From assembly GCA_900751885.1 (NCBI GenBank), contig CAADTH010000049.1, positions 1 to 64,000 on the forward strand: a DNA stretch of 64,000 bases, read 5' to 3'. This document shows, in pieces, positions 25,298 to 32,742 of the stretch. This DNA is from Clostridia bacterium. GTDB lineage: Bacteria > Bacillota > Clostridia > UBA1381. Position numbers and translations under genes: made by a program. Under the pieces are notes generated by a model, which saw nothing but the letters and a program-made list of their open reading frames with translations, was not told the origin of the DNA and made no database searches. Each line of letters begins with the position of its first letter. Positions within the stretch are counted from its first letter, which is position 1.

Positions 25298-26287
25298 TTA
25301 CCTTCCGCTATGTCCACCGAACACCTCAGACATGGGTATGCTGTTTAAGGCAATGTCAATCTGTTCCACTTCCTGCGTAGTCAGCATGATGTCTGCCGCG
25401 CCAATATTTTCTTGAATTCGTTCCGGTTTTCTTGATCCGGGTATCGGCACGATATATGGTTTCTTATTCAGCATCCATGCAAGGGAAATCTGCGCGGGCG
25501 TTGCATTTTTCTCCTGAGCCATTGTTTCAATTAAATGGAGCAATGCTTCATTCTGTGCGACTCCATGCGTTGTAAACTGCGGCATACGGCTCCTGAAATC
25601 AGAACCATCCGTAGCAAACTGGGAAGTATCACGGTAACGGGCGGTGAGGAAACCATTCGCCAGAGGACTGAACGCCACAAAACCGATTTGCAGTTCCTCC
25701 AGTACCGGGAATAGGCTTTCATACTCACGGTACATCATGGACAGCCGGTTCTGAATTGCTGTCACGGGGCAAACCGCATGAGCGCGTCTGAGATATGTTT
25801 CATCGGCCTCGGAAATTCCCCAATGGAGAATTTTCCCCTCTTTCATCAGGCTTGCCATTGTCTCGGCAACCTCCTCTGGAGAGACTTTCGGATCAATGCG
25901 GTGCTGATAGTAAAGGTCAATGTAATCGGTGCCCAGTTTTTTTAAGCTGCCATCTATGGACTTACGGATTGTTTCAGGACGGCTGTCAAATTCCAGATGA
26001 TTTCCTTTATGCCGCACACCATATTTTGTTGCAATTACAACTTCGCTGCGATAGGGCTTGAGAGCCGGGCCTACTAACTCCTCATTGTAGGCGGTACTGC
26101 CATCGCTATTCACACCGGTATAACATTCTGCCGTGTCAAAAAGCGTGTAGCCCATATCCACAGCCTTAGCCAGCAGCATCGTCATTTCTTCTGTATCTGC
26201 GGGCGCGCCGGAAGCGTGAGTCATACCCATACAGCCAAGACCAACGGCAGACACCTTCAAATCTTTTCCTAACATTCTTTTTGTCAT
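25298..26287 (-). CDS. Aldo/keto reductase 2
   Basis: 329 residues from ATG 26287, chosen because GGGAAAGGA ends six bases upstream. The tetrad residues are in LFDTAECYTG (Asp, Tyr), VVIATKYG (Lys) and DLYYQHRIDP (His); the NADPH phosphate site is PIPGSRKPERIQEN. It differs from the first AKR by an insert after the Tyr (GVNSDGSTAYNEEL). Its start lies 2 bases behind the flavodoxin stop, a tightly coupled pair. An electron-transfer link between flavodoxin and AKR is a context inference only. Confidence 0.93.
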   Translation of the reverse strand: MTKRMLGKDLKVSAVGLGCMGMTHASGAPADTEEMTMLLAKAVDMGYTLFDTAECYTGVNSDGSTAYNEELVGPALKPYRSEVVIATKYGVRHKGNHLEFDSRPETIRKSIDGSLKKLGTDYIDLYYQHRIDPKVSPEEVAETMASLMKEGKILHWGISEADETYLRRAHAVCPVTAIQNRLSMMYREYESLFPVLEELQIGFVAFSPLANGFLTARYRDTSQFATDGSDFRSRMPQFTTHGVAQNEALLHLIETMAQEKNATPAQISLAWMLNKKPYIVPIPGSRKPERIQENIGAADIMLTTQEVEQIDIALNSIPMSEVFGGHSGR

Positions 26288-26289
26288 AT

Positions 26290-26811
26290 TCATTCCTTTC
26301 CCTCTATGCTGCTTACCCACTGTTCAATATCGCGGTCGGCATTTTTTATATTACCGCCTCGAATCGCAAGGCCTTTTTCAACGGTAGCCGTAGAACAGGC
26401 TTTTTTAATGTCGCTTTCGCTGTGTCCCATCCCGCTGCCCTCATGGGTGCAGAAGGGCCTGATGATTTTGCCGGAAACGTCGGCGCTTTCCAAAAAAGTA
26501 AACACCGCCATCGGCGCGGTTCCCCACCAATTCGGATAGCCGAGACAAATCACATCATAGCCGGAAAGGTCGGGAATGGCTCCATTCAACTCCGGCCGGG
26601 CTGCTGTACGAAATTCCTGCTGCGCCTCCTCGGTGCAGGCGGTATAATCTTCCGAATAGGAGCGGACAGTTTTGATTTCAAACAGATCGCCGCCAGTCAG
26701 CGCGGCAATTTTTTTTGCCGCAACTTCCGTATTCCCAACCGGTAGGTTTACGATATTTCCTCCGACATAGTTGTTTCCCTTGCGGGAAAAGTAAGCAATT
26801 AAAGTTTTCAT
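26290..26811 (-). CDS. Flavodoxin
   Basis: 173 residues, a cytoplasmic single-domain flavodoxin. The N-terminus MKTLIAYFSRKGNNY is the phosphate loop, with an unusual GGNIVNLPVGNTEV extension. YPNWWGTAPMAVFTFLE is the flavin loop and PFCTHEGSGMGHSESDIKKA the late conserved region. It carries low-potential electrons through FMN. It is the first gene of the LysR-linked minus-strand operon, with a good promoter and a LysR-type box directly upstream, and is followed without a gap by AKR 2. Confidence 0.92.
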   Translation of the reverse strand: MKTLIAYFSRKGNNYVGGNIVNLPVGNTEVAAKKIAALTGGDLFEIKTVRSYSEDYTACTEEAQQEFRTAARPELNGAIPDLSGYDVICLGYPNWWGTAPMAVFTFLESADVSGKIIRPFCTHEGSGMGHSESDIKKACSTATVEKGLAIRGGNIKNADRDIEQWVSSIEGKE

Positions 26812-26844
26812 GATTTAGCATTTCCTTTCTTTGTTCTTGCTTAT

Positions 26845-26909
26845 AGTATAAAAAAGGACGTGGAAATCAGCAATTTCGTTTCCTAATGATTTTGATAAGT
26901 TTGACTTAT
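26845..26909 (-). promoter_or_regulatory. Promoter with LysR-type box upstream of the flavodoxin operon
   Basis: On the minus strand, TTGCTG (26868-26873), 17 bases and TATACT (26845-26850) form a promoter. Upstream lies ATAAGTCAAACTTAT (26895-26909), a dyad with the T-N11-A pattern bound by LysR regulators, and a LysR gene is next door. Confidence 0.65.
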
Positions 26910-26921
26910 GTGAAAAGAAAA

Positions 26922-26962
26922 AGCCACGCCGCTTTTCTCAAACGAGAGAATACAGCGTGGCT
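26922..26962 (-). terminator. Terminator of the LysR gene
   Basis: On the minus strand, AGCCACGC pairs with GCGTGGCT and is followed by TTTTTCTTTT. It separates the LysR gene from the operon promoter. Confidence 0.75.
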
Positions 26963-27012
26963 CAAAGATTCAAATAAGTCTTTCTGCATAGTCAGAGTTT
27001 TTTCAAATCTCA

Positions 27013-27921
27013 CTATTTTTCCAAAGCTGTCCGGTTTCGCTCAATATATCCGCACAGTGTATCGGCAAATTCCTCAATATAATAATTTGCATTTTCTTTC
27101 AGCCAGAAAGCGCAGATTTTTCGCCTGATCGGGTTTTTACCTCGATATAATGGAATTCGTTTTATGGTAGAAAGCACCGGCTGCATCGTCCCAATGTTTT
27201 CAAGAGGGAGAAAGCCACGATTCCCAAGAACCATCAGCCGGCCTTCTTCTAAATTCTCCGCATATAAGAAGTTTCCATGAAAACCAAGCGTATCGCTGTA
27301 ATATCCGGCTTCCTCATCTCTCTGCTCAGGCGATACGATCAGGATGCAGGGCGTTCGTTTTAGTTCATCCAGCGCAAGGCGCTCTTTCTCACTTAGATGA
27401 TTGTTCACCGATAACTCGGCAATACACTCACATTCCACAAGAATCCTGTTTTCGTAGTCCTCGGAAAATGCCCGCCGCTGATCGCTGACTACAATATCCA
27501 CACCGCCAAAGCGAATCAGGTTATATAGATCCTCATGGGTTCCGGCTACAATATCAATGGATATTTCAGGATACAGCCGGGAAAAATCTGCAACGGCTGC
27601 CTGCAACTCCTGACCGCTGTAATTTTTCAAATATCCAATCCGCAGTTTGGATTCTTCCGCCTGTCCAATCCGGATAGTTTCACGCCGCAGTTCGTCAGCT
27701 TCATCCAGCAGCACACGGCTTTGCCTATAAAAGTATTCTCCTGCGGGCGTCAGGGAAAAGCGGCGGTTTTCCCGGTGAATCAGTTCCACACCCAGTTCCT
27801 TTTCCAAAGCCTGTATCTGTTGAGAAATTGCCGACTGCGAGATATAGCATTGCTCGGCGGCTTCCGTAAAGCTATTGCAGTCCACGATAGTCGTGAAGTA
27901 TTTCATCTGTCGGAGAAGCAT
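27013..27921 (-). CDS. LysR-family transcriptional regulator
   Basis: 302 residues. The N-terminal winged helix reads MLLRQMKYFTTIVDCNSFTE, then QCYISQSAISQQIQALEKEL, and is followed by a periplasmic-binding-like effector domain (about 90-295). The start at ATG 27921 is eight bases after AAGGAGG. It lies just upstream of, and in the same direction as, the flavodoxin/AKR operon, whose promoter carries a T-N11-A box. Control of that operon in response to a small oxidant or carbonyl metabolite is the plausible role. The ligand is unknown. Confidence 0.93.
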   Translation of the reverse strand: MLLRQMKYFTTIVDCNSFTEAAEQCYISQSAISQQIQALEKELGVELIHRENRRFSLTPAGEYFYRQSRVLLDEADELRRETIRIGQAEESKLRIGYLKNYSGQELQAAVADFSRLYPEISIDIVAGTHEDLYNLIRFGGVDIVVSDQRRAFSEDYENRILVECECIAELSVNNHLSEKERLALDELKRTPCILIVSPEQRDEEAGYYSDTLGFHGNFLYAENLEEGRLMVLGNRGFLPLENIGTMQPVLSTIKRIPLYRGKNPIRRKICAFWLKENANYYIEEFADTLCGYIERNRTALEK

Positions 27922-28046
27922 CGTCATGACCTCCTTTCCTCGAATGTGGTATTGTTTTCCTATCATCCCGCTTTAGTTAAGATTTAATTGTATCCGAATT
28001 ATGAGATATTTTCAAGCACCCTGTATGTTTCCATGCTGGCAAACCG

Positions 28047-28457
28047 TCAAAGCGGAAGTCTGCCATATTCCTGATCGGACACCGGCTCACACCACTCGTT
28101 TTTTGTCGTCTCACCCGGCACCTCCACGGCCAGATGAGAGAACCAACTATCCCTTGCCGCTCCATGCCAATGTTTGACTTCAGCGGGGATGACCACCACA
28201 TCACCCGGAAAGAGCCTGCGTGCAGGCTTCCCCCATTCCTGATACCAACCCTCGCCTGCTGTGCAAAGCAGAATCTGTCCGCCGCCGGACTTGGCGTGAT
28301 GAATATGCCAGTTATTGCGGCATCCCGGCTCAAAGGTCACATTGCCAATCGCCACGCCCTCCGTAGTCAGCATATTGAGATAACTCTGCCCAATAAAAAA
28401 CTGTGCATAGGCTGTGTTCGCACCGCCTCTTGGAAACAAGTCTTTCAATTCATTCAT
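28047..28457 (-). CDS. Cupin-domain protein
   Basis: 136 residues forming one cupin barrel. Motif 1 is GCRNNWHIHHAKSGGGQILLC with metal-binding histidines (quoted in part), and motif 2 is FPGDVVVIPAEVKHWHGA. Cupins of this type are commonly encoded with carboxymuconolactone decarboxylase-like proteins and reductases, as here, and may act as metal-dependent isomerases or dioxygenases, or as sensors. It is cytoplasmic. It lies 46 bases behind the RibD/DHFR-like gene and is the last gene of the MerR-linked operon. Confidence 0.88.
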   Translation of the reverse strand: MNELKDLFPRGGANTAYAQFFIGQSYLNMLTTEGVAIGNVTFEPGCRNNWHIHHAKSGGGQILLCTAGEGWYQEWGKPARRLFPGDVVVIPAEVKHWHGAARDSWFSHLAVEVPGETTKNEWCEPVSDQEYGRLPL

Positions 28458-28503
28458 TATGCTTTTCTCCTTTTATCAGAACGGAATACTTTGCACACCC
28501 GTT

Positions 28504-29223
28504 CTATTTATTTACGGTATAGCGCAGCCATACGGCGCTCCCAGACAAAGTTTTAGCACTTTTAAGTGTAAAACCCACAGGCGTGTCTGTACTGAGACCG
28601 TCTTTTACCTGAAAAAGCGTTTGTGTTTCCGTGGAGCCGTCCGCACAGGGCGCAATCACCACGCTAACCTCATCACACATTCCCGCCTGAATAAACGACC
28701 AGTTCAGCACACCGCCACCGCCCAGCATCAGCGTTTCAATTCCAAATAGCTTTTTCAGCTTGGAAAGCGCTATGCCTAAGTCCAGAGTTTCTGTTCCGGC
28801 TATGATATAAGAAATTCCCAGCCTGCGTAAAAACGCTTTGTATGCGTTGGATGCCTTTTCGGTCAGCACTTCCAGCACATGAGCGGTTGTGTCCACATAG
28901 GTCAGTGTTTTGCTTTCCCATCCAAGTTTGCCGGAGGGATCAATGGAAACGTAATACATAGCTGCTTTTTCCGCTACAAAGTCACCCTCTGGTACAAGCT
29001 CTGCCCCTTCATCCAGTGCAGGCTTCCGGTACAGGGTAAAATTGTCATCGGTAGTTACTCTGCCTGACAGCCAGCCCTGATGGTGATACTCCGGCTTTTT
29101 GCCAAAGGCAATGTTATAAAAAGCATCTCCGGCCGGCTCGCTTTCCGGCGCTTCCATGTAGTTTCCCATAATTTTTCCATCCAGCGAAGTCATCATATGG
29201 CAAAAAATATAAGGTCTGTCCAT
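28504..29223 (-). CDS. RibD C-terminal/dihydrofolate-reductase-like reductase
   Basis: 239 residues. The N-terminus (RPYIFCHMMTSLDGKIMGNY) and the late GIETLMLGGGGVLNWSFIQAG segment are the substrate- and NADPH-binding hallmarks of the RibD C-terminal/DHFR-like family. Members reduce pyrimidine or pterin-like substrates; many stand-alone copies have unknown substrates. No deaminase half is present, so riboflavin synthesis is not implied by itself. It is separated by 3 bases from the flavodoxin gene upstream, so it is translationally coupled within the MerR-linked operon. Confidence 0.88.
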   Translation of the reverse strand: MDRPYIFCHMMTSLDGKIMGNYMEAPESEPAGDAFYNIAFGKKPEYHHQGWLSGRVTTDDNFTLYRKPALDEGAELVPEGDFVAEKAAMYYVSIDPSGKLGWESKTLTYVDTTAHVLEVLTEKASNAYKAFLRRLGISYIIAGTETLDLGIALSKLKKLFGIETLMLGGGGVLNWSFIQAGMCDEVSVVIAPCADGSTETQTLFQVKDGLSTDTPVGFTLKSAKTLSGSAVWLRYTVNK

Positions 29224-29226
29224 AAC

Positions 29227-29706
29227 TCAAGCCTCCTTAATCTGTTTCAGCCAGCGGTCGATTCCCGTCATCGGCATCTGCATCTGATTTCCCTCAAACA
29301 AGATATTCAACCCCTTTTTAACCGTAGCGCCTGCACAGGCTTTCTCTATATCCTGAAAAGTATGACCAATCCAGCCGCCGTTGGTCGCAAAGGGATATAT
29401 AATCTTACCATTCCAGTCTTGCGCGGAAAGTGCTGTCTTTACAGCCGGAGCAAACGTATACCACCAGACCGGCGTACCCAAAATCACAACATCATAATTT
29501 CTAAGATCTCTTTCTATCGGTCGAATTGGTGGCTCAAAACCGGCGTTTACTTCCTGCTGCCCTTGATTTACCACCGAATCATAGCTTCCGGTATAAGCAG
29601 TCACCGTTTGGATTTCGGCCGTGTCACATTCCAGCATCTCCTTCATGTGCTGGGCAACTCTGTGGGTGTTTCCACCATAGGAATAATAAAGCAACAATGT
29701 TTTCAT
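29227..29706 (-). CDS. Flavodoxin family protein
   Basis: 159 residues. MKTLLLYYSYGGNTHRVAQH is the phosphate loop. TPVWWYTFAPAVKTAL and PFATNGGWIGHTFQDIEKA are the later flavodoxin loops. It is the third flavodoxin of the element and the most divergent. Its start is 11 bases behind the alcohol dehydrogenase gene. It could be an FMN carrier or an NAD(P)H:quinone-type reductase; the sequence does not decide. Confidence 0.9.
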   Translation of the reverse strand: MKTLLLYYSYGGNTHRVAQHMKEMLECDTAEIQTVTAYTGSYDSVVNQGQQEVNAGFEPPIRPIERDLRNYDVVILGTPVWWYTFAPAVKTALSAQDWNGKIIYPFATNGGWIGHTFQDIEKACAGATVKKGLNILFEGNQMQMPMTGIDRWLKQIKEA

Positions 29707-29717
29707 ATTCTTCTCCT

Positions 29718-30905
29718 TTAACGGCAGGACTTTTCATAGATGGCCGCGCATTCCTCATCGGTCAGCGGCACACGGTCACAGGCGAACAGACCGCCCATGG
29801 TAGCGCAGGCATTCTTCGCCAGCGTCATACATTCATCCTTATGAATCCCGTAATCACTCATCTTCAGACTATCCACACCGCAATCCTTTTGCAACTGATC
29901 CAACGCACAAATAAAATCCATCGGTTCTTTGGCATCCGCCATGCCCAGCATCTTCGCCAGCTCCACAAACCTTTTATCGCAGGCGTGTTGATTGATAAAA
30001 TGTGTGAAATATTCTTTGGAAATCATAATCAGCCCAGCACCGTGGGGCAGATTGGGATGGTAGGCGCTCATGGCGTGTTCCATGGCGTGTTCACTGGTAC
30101 AGGAACCCGTCACCATCGACCAACCGGACAGGGTATTTGCGAACGCCATGTTTTCCCGCGCCTCTAAATCGTTGCCGTTTTGCACGGCGCGGGGCAGAAA
30201 TTGTCCTACCCGCGTTATGGATGCGGTCTGTACCATATCGCTCATGGGGTTTGCGAATGCGGAAATATAGCCCTCTACTGCATGGAATAACGTGTCAAAA
30301 CCCTGATATGCCGTAAACTTCGGCGGCACGGTGGTCATCAGCTCCGCGTCCACTACCGCCAGCACTGGAAACAGACTGTCCATGCCGCCGCAGCCGATTT
30401 TTTCCTTCGTTTCTGGATTTGTGACTACGCCCCACTGGTCTACCTCGGAGCCAGTTCCCGCTGTGGTTGTTATGGCAATAACTGGAAGCGGCGCGTTTGT
30501 CAATGGCTGGTTTTTCCCGGTGGCTCCGGCCACATAATCCCATAGTTTTCCGGGCTGAGGTGCATACATGGCCATTACTTTGGCGGCATCCATGACGCTG
30601 CCGCCGCCAAGGGCAACCACAAAATCACAGGCGTTTGCCCGTGCAAATGCCGCACCTTCCTCCACCACTGATTTAAGCGGATTCGCGCCAACCTTGTCAA
30701 ACAGCGCCATTTCCACGCCCGCCAGACGAAGTTGTTCCTCCGTGCGGGCAAGCGCGCCGTTTGCACGGGTGGAATTTCCGTTTGAAATGACAAGCATCGC
30801 CTTTTTTCCCGGCATGGCTTGCGTGTGCAGATCATTTAAGCGCCCAGCTCCAAACAGGACACGGGTTGGAATGTACACATTAAAATTCACTTTCTTTTCC
30901 TCCAT
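29718..30905 (-). CDS. Iron-containing alcohol dehydrogenase
   Basis: 395 residues of the group III alcohol dehydrogenase family. The NAD(P)-binding motif GGGSVMDAAK is around residues 100-109. The metal-site segment includes TLFHAVEGYISAFANP, then HAMEHAMSAYHPNLPHGAGL with the metal histidines. BdhA/YqhD-like relatives reduce aldehydes with NADPH. It is the first gene of the minus-strand operon driven by the MerR-type promoter and opens the series ADH, flavodoxin, RibD-like, cupin. A detoxifying role for reactive aldehydes fits the context. Confidence 0.94.
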   Translation of the reverse strand: MEEKKVNFNVYIPTRVLFGAGRLNDLHTQAMPGKKAMLVISNGNSTRANGALARTEEQLRLAGVEMALFDKVGANPLKSVVEEGAAFARANACDFVVALGGGSVMDAAKVMAMYAPQPGKLWDYVAGATGKNQPLTNAPLPVIAITTTAGTGSEVDQWGVVTNPETKEKIGCGGMDSLFPVLAVVDAELMTTVPPKFTAYQGFDTLFHAVEGYISAFANPMSDMVQTASITRVGQFLPRAVQNGNDLEARENMAFANTLSGWSMVTGSCTSEHAMEHAMSAYHPNLPHGAGLIMISKEYFTHFINQHACDKRFVELAKMLGMADAKEPMDFICALDQLQKDCGVDSLKMSDYGIHKDECMTLAKNACATMGGLFACDRVPLTDEECAAIYEKSCR

Positions 30906-30955
30906 ATTGACTTTCCTTATTGTAGATGTTATTCTTTTCTTGTAAGTTCAATTAA

Positions 30956-30986
30956 ACTATACAACTTAAAGTTAGGTTTAAGTCAA
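30956..30986 (-). promoter_or_regulatory. MerR-type promoter with 19-bp spacer and operator dyad
   Basis: On the minus strand, TTGACT (30981-30986) is separated by exactly 19 bases from TATAGT (30956-30961). The dyad ACTTAAA-6-TTTAAGT (30964-30983) fills the spacer. An overlong spacer with an internal dyad is the signature of MerR-activated promoters, and a MerR gene is divergent from here. Confidence 0.85.
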
Positions 30987-31022
30987 TACCTAAATAGAAA
31001 ATAATTTCAGAATGGAGAGACT

Positions 31023-31472
31023 ATGTTTTATACCGTAGGAGAAATGGCTGACAAACTGAATGTAGCTCCGTCCACCCTGCGCTACTATGACAAGGAGGGG
31101 CTTCTGCCCTTTGTGGAGCGATCCAGTGGGGGCATTCGGATGTTCAAAGAGGAGGATTTCCAGTGGCTGTCCATCATTGAATGTCTGAAAAAAACGGGGC
31201 TTCCCATCAAAGAAATTAAGACCTTTATTGACTGGTGCATGGAGGGTGACGGCACTATCGCACAGAGGCTGGAGTTGATGCAAAAGCAACGGGAAACCGT
31301 AAAAAAACAGATTGCCCAGATGCAGGAAACCCTTGCTGTTCTGGATTATAAATGCTGGTACTATGAGACGGCAAAAGAGGCTGGCACCTGCGCGATTCAC
31401 GATACCCTGTCAGAAGAAGATATTCCTGCCGAATTTAGAACAGTAAAGAGAAAATCAATAACCTTAGACTAA
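31023..31472 (+). CDS. MerR-family transcriptional regulator
   Basis: 149 residues. The winged helix-turn-helix reads YTVGEMADKLNVAPSTLRYY, then DKEGLLPFVERSSGGIRMF. A dimerising coiled coil lies at about 80-115, followed by a short C-terminal part containing CWYYETAKEAGTC. It lacks the metal-binding cysteine layout of metal sensors but resembles the Nmlr/AdhR group that responds to reactive carbonyls. The divergent gene is an alcohol dehydrogenase under a 19-bp-spacer promoter, which fits this group well. AATGGAGAG precedes ATG 31023. Confidence 0.92.
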   Translation: MFYTVGEMADKLNVAPSTLRYYDKEGLLPFVERSSGGIRMFKEEDFQWLSIIECLKKTGLPIKEIKTFIDWCMEGDGTIAQRLELMQKQRETVKKQIAQMQETLAVLDYKCWYYETAKEAGTCAIHDTLSEEDIPAEFRTVKRKSITLD

Positions 31473-31660
31473 AAATCGAATCTTTTACTTACTTTTACGC
31501 CTTTCTAAACCGTTAGATTGAGTAGTTCAAGGGGCAAAAAACATTCACAAATTATGTCTCCTGACATTCGCTGTCACAGCTTGACAGAAGCACGCGGACC
31601 TGTTATTCTGAAACCACGGCAGAAAAGGCCCCACCACAAGAAGTTTAACGAATAGAAGCA

Positions 31661-31707
31661 AAGCCTGACACACCCGGCGCATTAAGCGTCTGGTCTGTCA
31701 GGCTTTT
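31661..31707 (+). terminator. Terminator-like hairpin in the transposon backbone
   Basis: AAGCCTGACA pairs with TGTCAGGCTT and is followed by TTTATTTT. It lies between the MerR gene and the transposition genes and insulates the cargo from the recombinase module. Confidence 0.8.
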
Positions 31708-31766
31708 TATTTTGTCCGGAAAGGAGGAACGACAGGGATGCTTTATGACGAGAGCGAAGTGACCGT

Positions 31767-31876
31767 CTGCCGCTTGCGGCAGGGAAAACTTAACAACAAA
31801 CCGCAAGGTTTGAAGTTAAGGCAGGAATAGGGGAATGTCATTCCCCACCAAAACGACTTGCAGGCAAAGCCTGCAA
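31767..31876. repeat. Cluster of four short perfect palindromes before the RHH gene
   Basis: CTGCCGC-TT-GCGGCAG (31767-31782), AAACC-GCAA-GGTTT within a longer AACTT/AAGTT frame (31787-31817), GGGGAATG-T-CATTCCCC (31830-31846) and TTGCAGGC-AAA-GCCTGCAA (31858-31876). The stretch 31473-31943 contains no gene apart from the hairpin at 31661. The cluster may be a protein-binding array or an origin of transfer. Confidence 0.7.
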
Positions 31877-31943
31877 CGGAAATCAGAGGAGTTTCACGGA
31901 ACCTTTTTAGAACCCTTTTGAATAACCCGAAAAGAGGTGAAAA

Positions 31944-32438
31944 ATGAAACCATTTCAGACGATCCAATTAAACGTAAAGGTGCCGGAACAGACCGCCGAT
32001 GAGATTAAAAGGCTGGCCATCTCCCGGCATCAGACCGTGGCAGAGCTGCTGCGCCACTTTATTGAAGAAGGGCTGAAAATCCACAGCTACGAGCAGAACA
32101 TCGACTTTATCGCCGGTATGATCCGGCAGGAGTTTACGTCGGTCTATCACATCGAGGACATTCGCGCGGCAGTCAATCAGACATTCGAGGAGCATATGCC
32201 GAAAATCAACAGAAATTTGCTAAAAAGTGGAAAGGTGTCCGCCGCCGGATACTTCCTACTGATCAAGGTGCTGATGGAAATGGGCGGCCTTGACAGCCTT
32301 GCGGATTTTGTCCGCATGGCGGAGCAGGCGGGAACACTGGGAGCCGAATACATGAAGCAGAGCAACAGCACGCTGAACGAGTTTCTCGCGGACGGCGAAA
32401 CCGTCTGCCGTCTGGCGCATCTGCAAGCGGACAACTAA
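31944..32438 (+). CDS. Ribbon-helix-helix DNA-binding protein of the transposon
   Basis: 164 residues. The N-terminus IQLNVKVPEQTADEIKRLAI, then SRHQTVAELLRHFIEEGLK, is a ribbon-helix-helix fold (about 5-50). A helical C-terminal part with HIEDIRAAVNQTFEEHMPKI follows. Proteins like this act as repressors or as accessory relaxosome proteins (MobC-like) in mobile elements. AAAAGAGG precedes the ATG. The palindrome cluster immediately upstream could be its binding site. It heads the recombinase module (RHH, TnpW-like, recombinase), with 18 bases to the next gene. Confidence 0.8.
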   Translation: MKPFQTIQLNVKVPEQTADEIKRLAISRHQTVAELLRHFIEEGLKIHSYEQNIDFIAGMIRQEFTSVYHIEDIRAAVNQTFEEHMPKINRNLLKSGKVSAAGYFLLIKVLMEMGGLDSLADFVRMAEQAGTLGAEYMKQSNSTLNEFLADGETVCRLAHLQADN

Positions 32439-32456
32439 ACGAAGAGGAGGAATTGC

Positions 32457-32642
32457 ATGGACAAATTCGGCCAATCTGAAAGGGTGTTACAAAAGAAGAT
32501 TGCCGAAGGAAACGAAAAGAAGCGTAAATTTGAAATCGGCGGGGCGACATATTTTGTAACTGCCCATTATAAGGAGCAGGGCGGTATGACCGCCACGGAC
32601 AAGGTCGCCCGTTTAATAGATAGAGACACAGAGACGGCGTAG
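32457..32642 (+). CDS. tnpW: TnpW-like small transposon protein
   Basis: 61 residues. RKFEIGGATYFVTAHYKEQG and TDKVARLIDRDTE resemble TnpW of Tn4451-like elements, a small protein of unknown function encoded beside the large recombinase. AGGAGGAATTGC precedes ATG 32457. It sits 100 bases before the recombinase start in the same direction. Confidence 0.72.
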   Translation: MDKFGQSERVLQKKIAEGNEKKRKFEIGGATYFVTAHYKEQGGMTATDKVARLIDRDTETA

Positions 32643-32742
32643 AGAGCCAAAAATGTCTGGACGCGCAAAGCGATTCCGGGTAAAATAAGGACATACAATT
32701 TACCCGAATCGTTTTGGCTGTACAGAGGAAAGGAGTTTTGTA

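Noticed and set aside
28504..29223. Assigning the RibD-like gene to riboflavin biosynthesis
   Set aside because: The deaminase half and other rib genes are missing; stand-alone RibD C-terminal proteins have varied, often unknown substrates.
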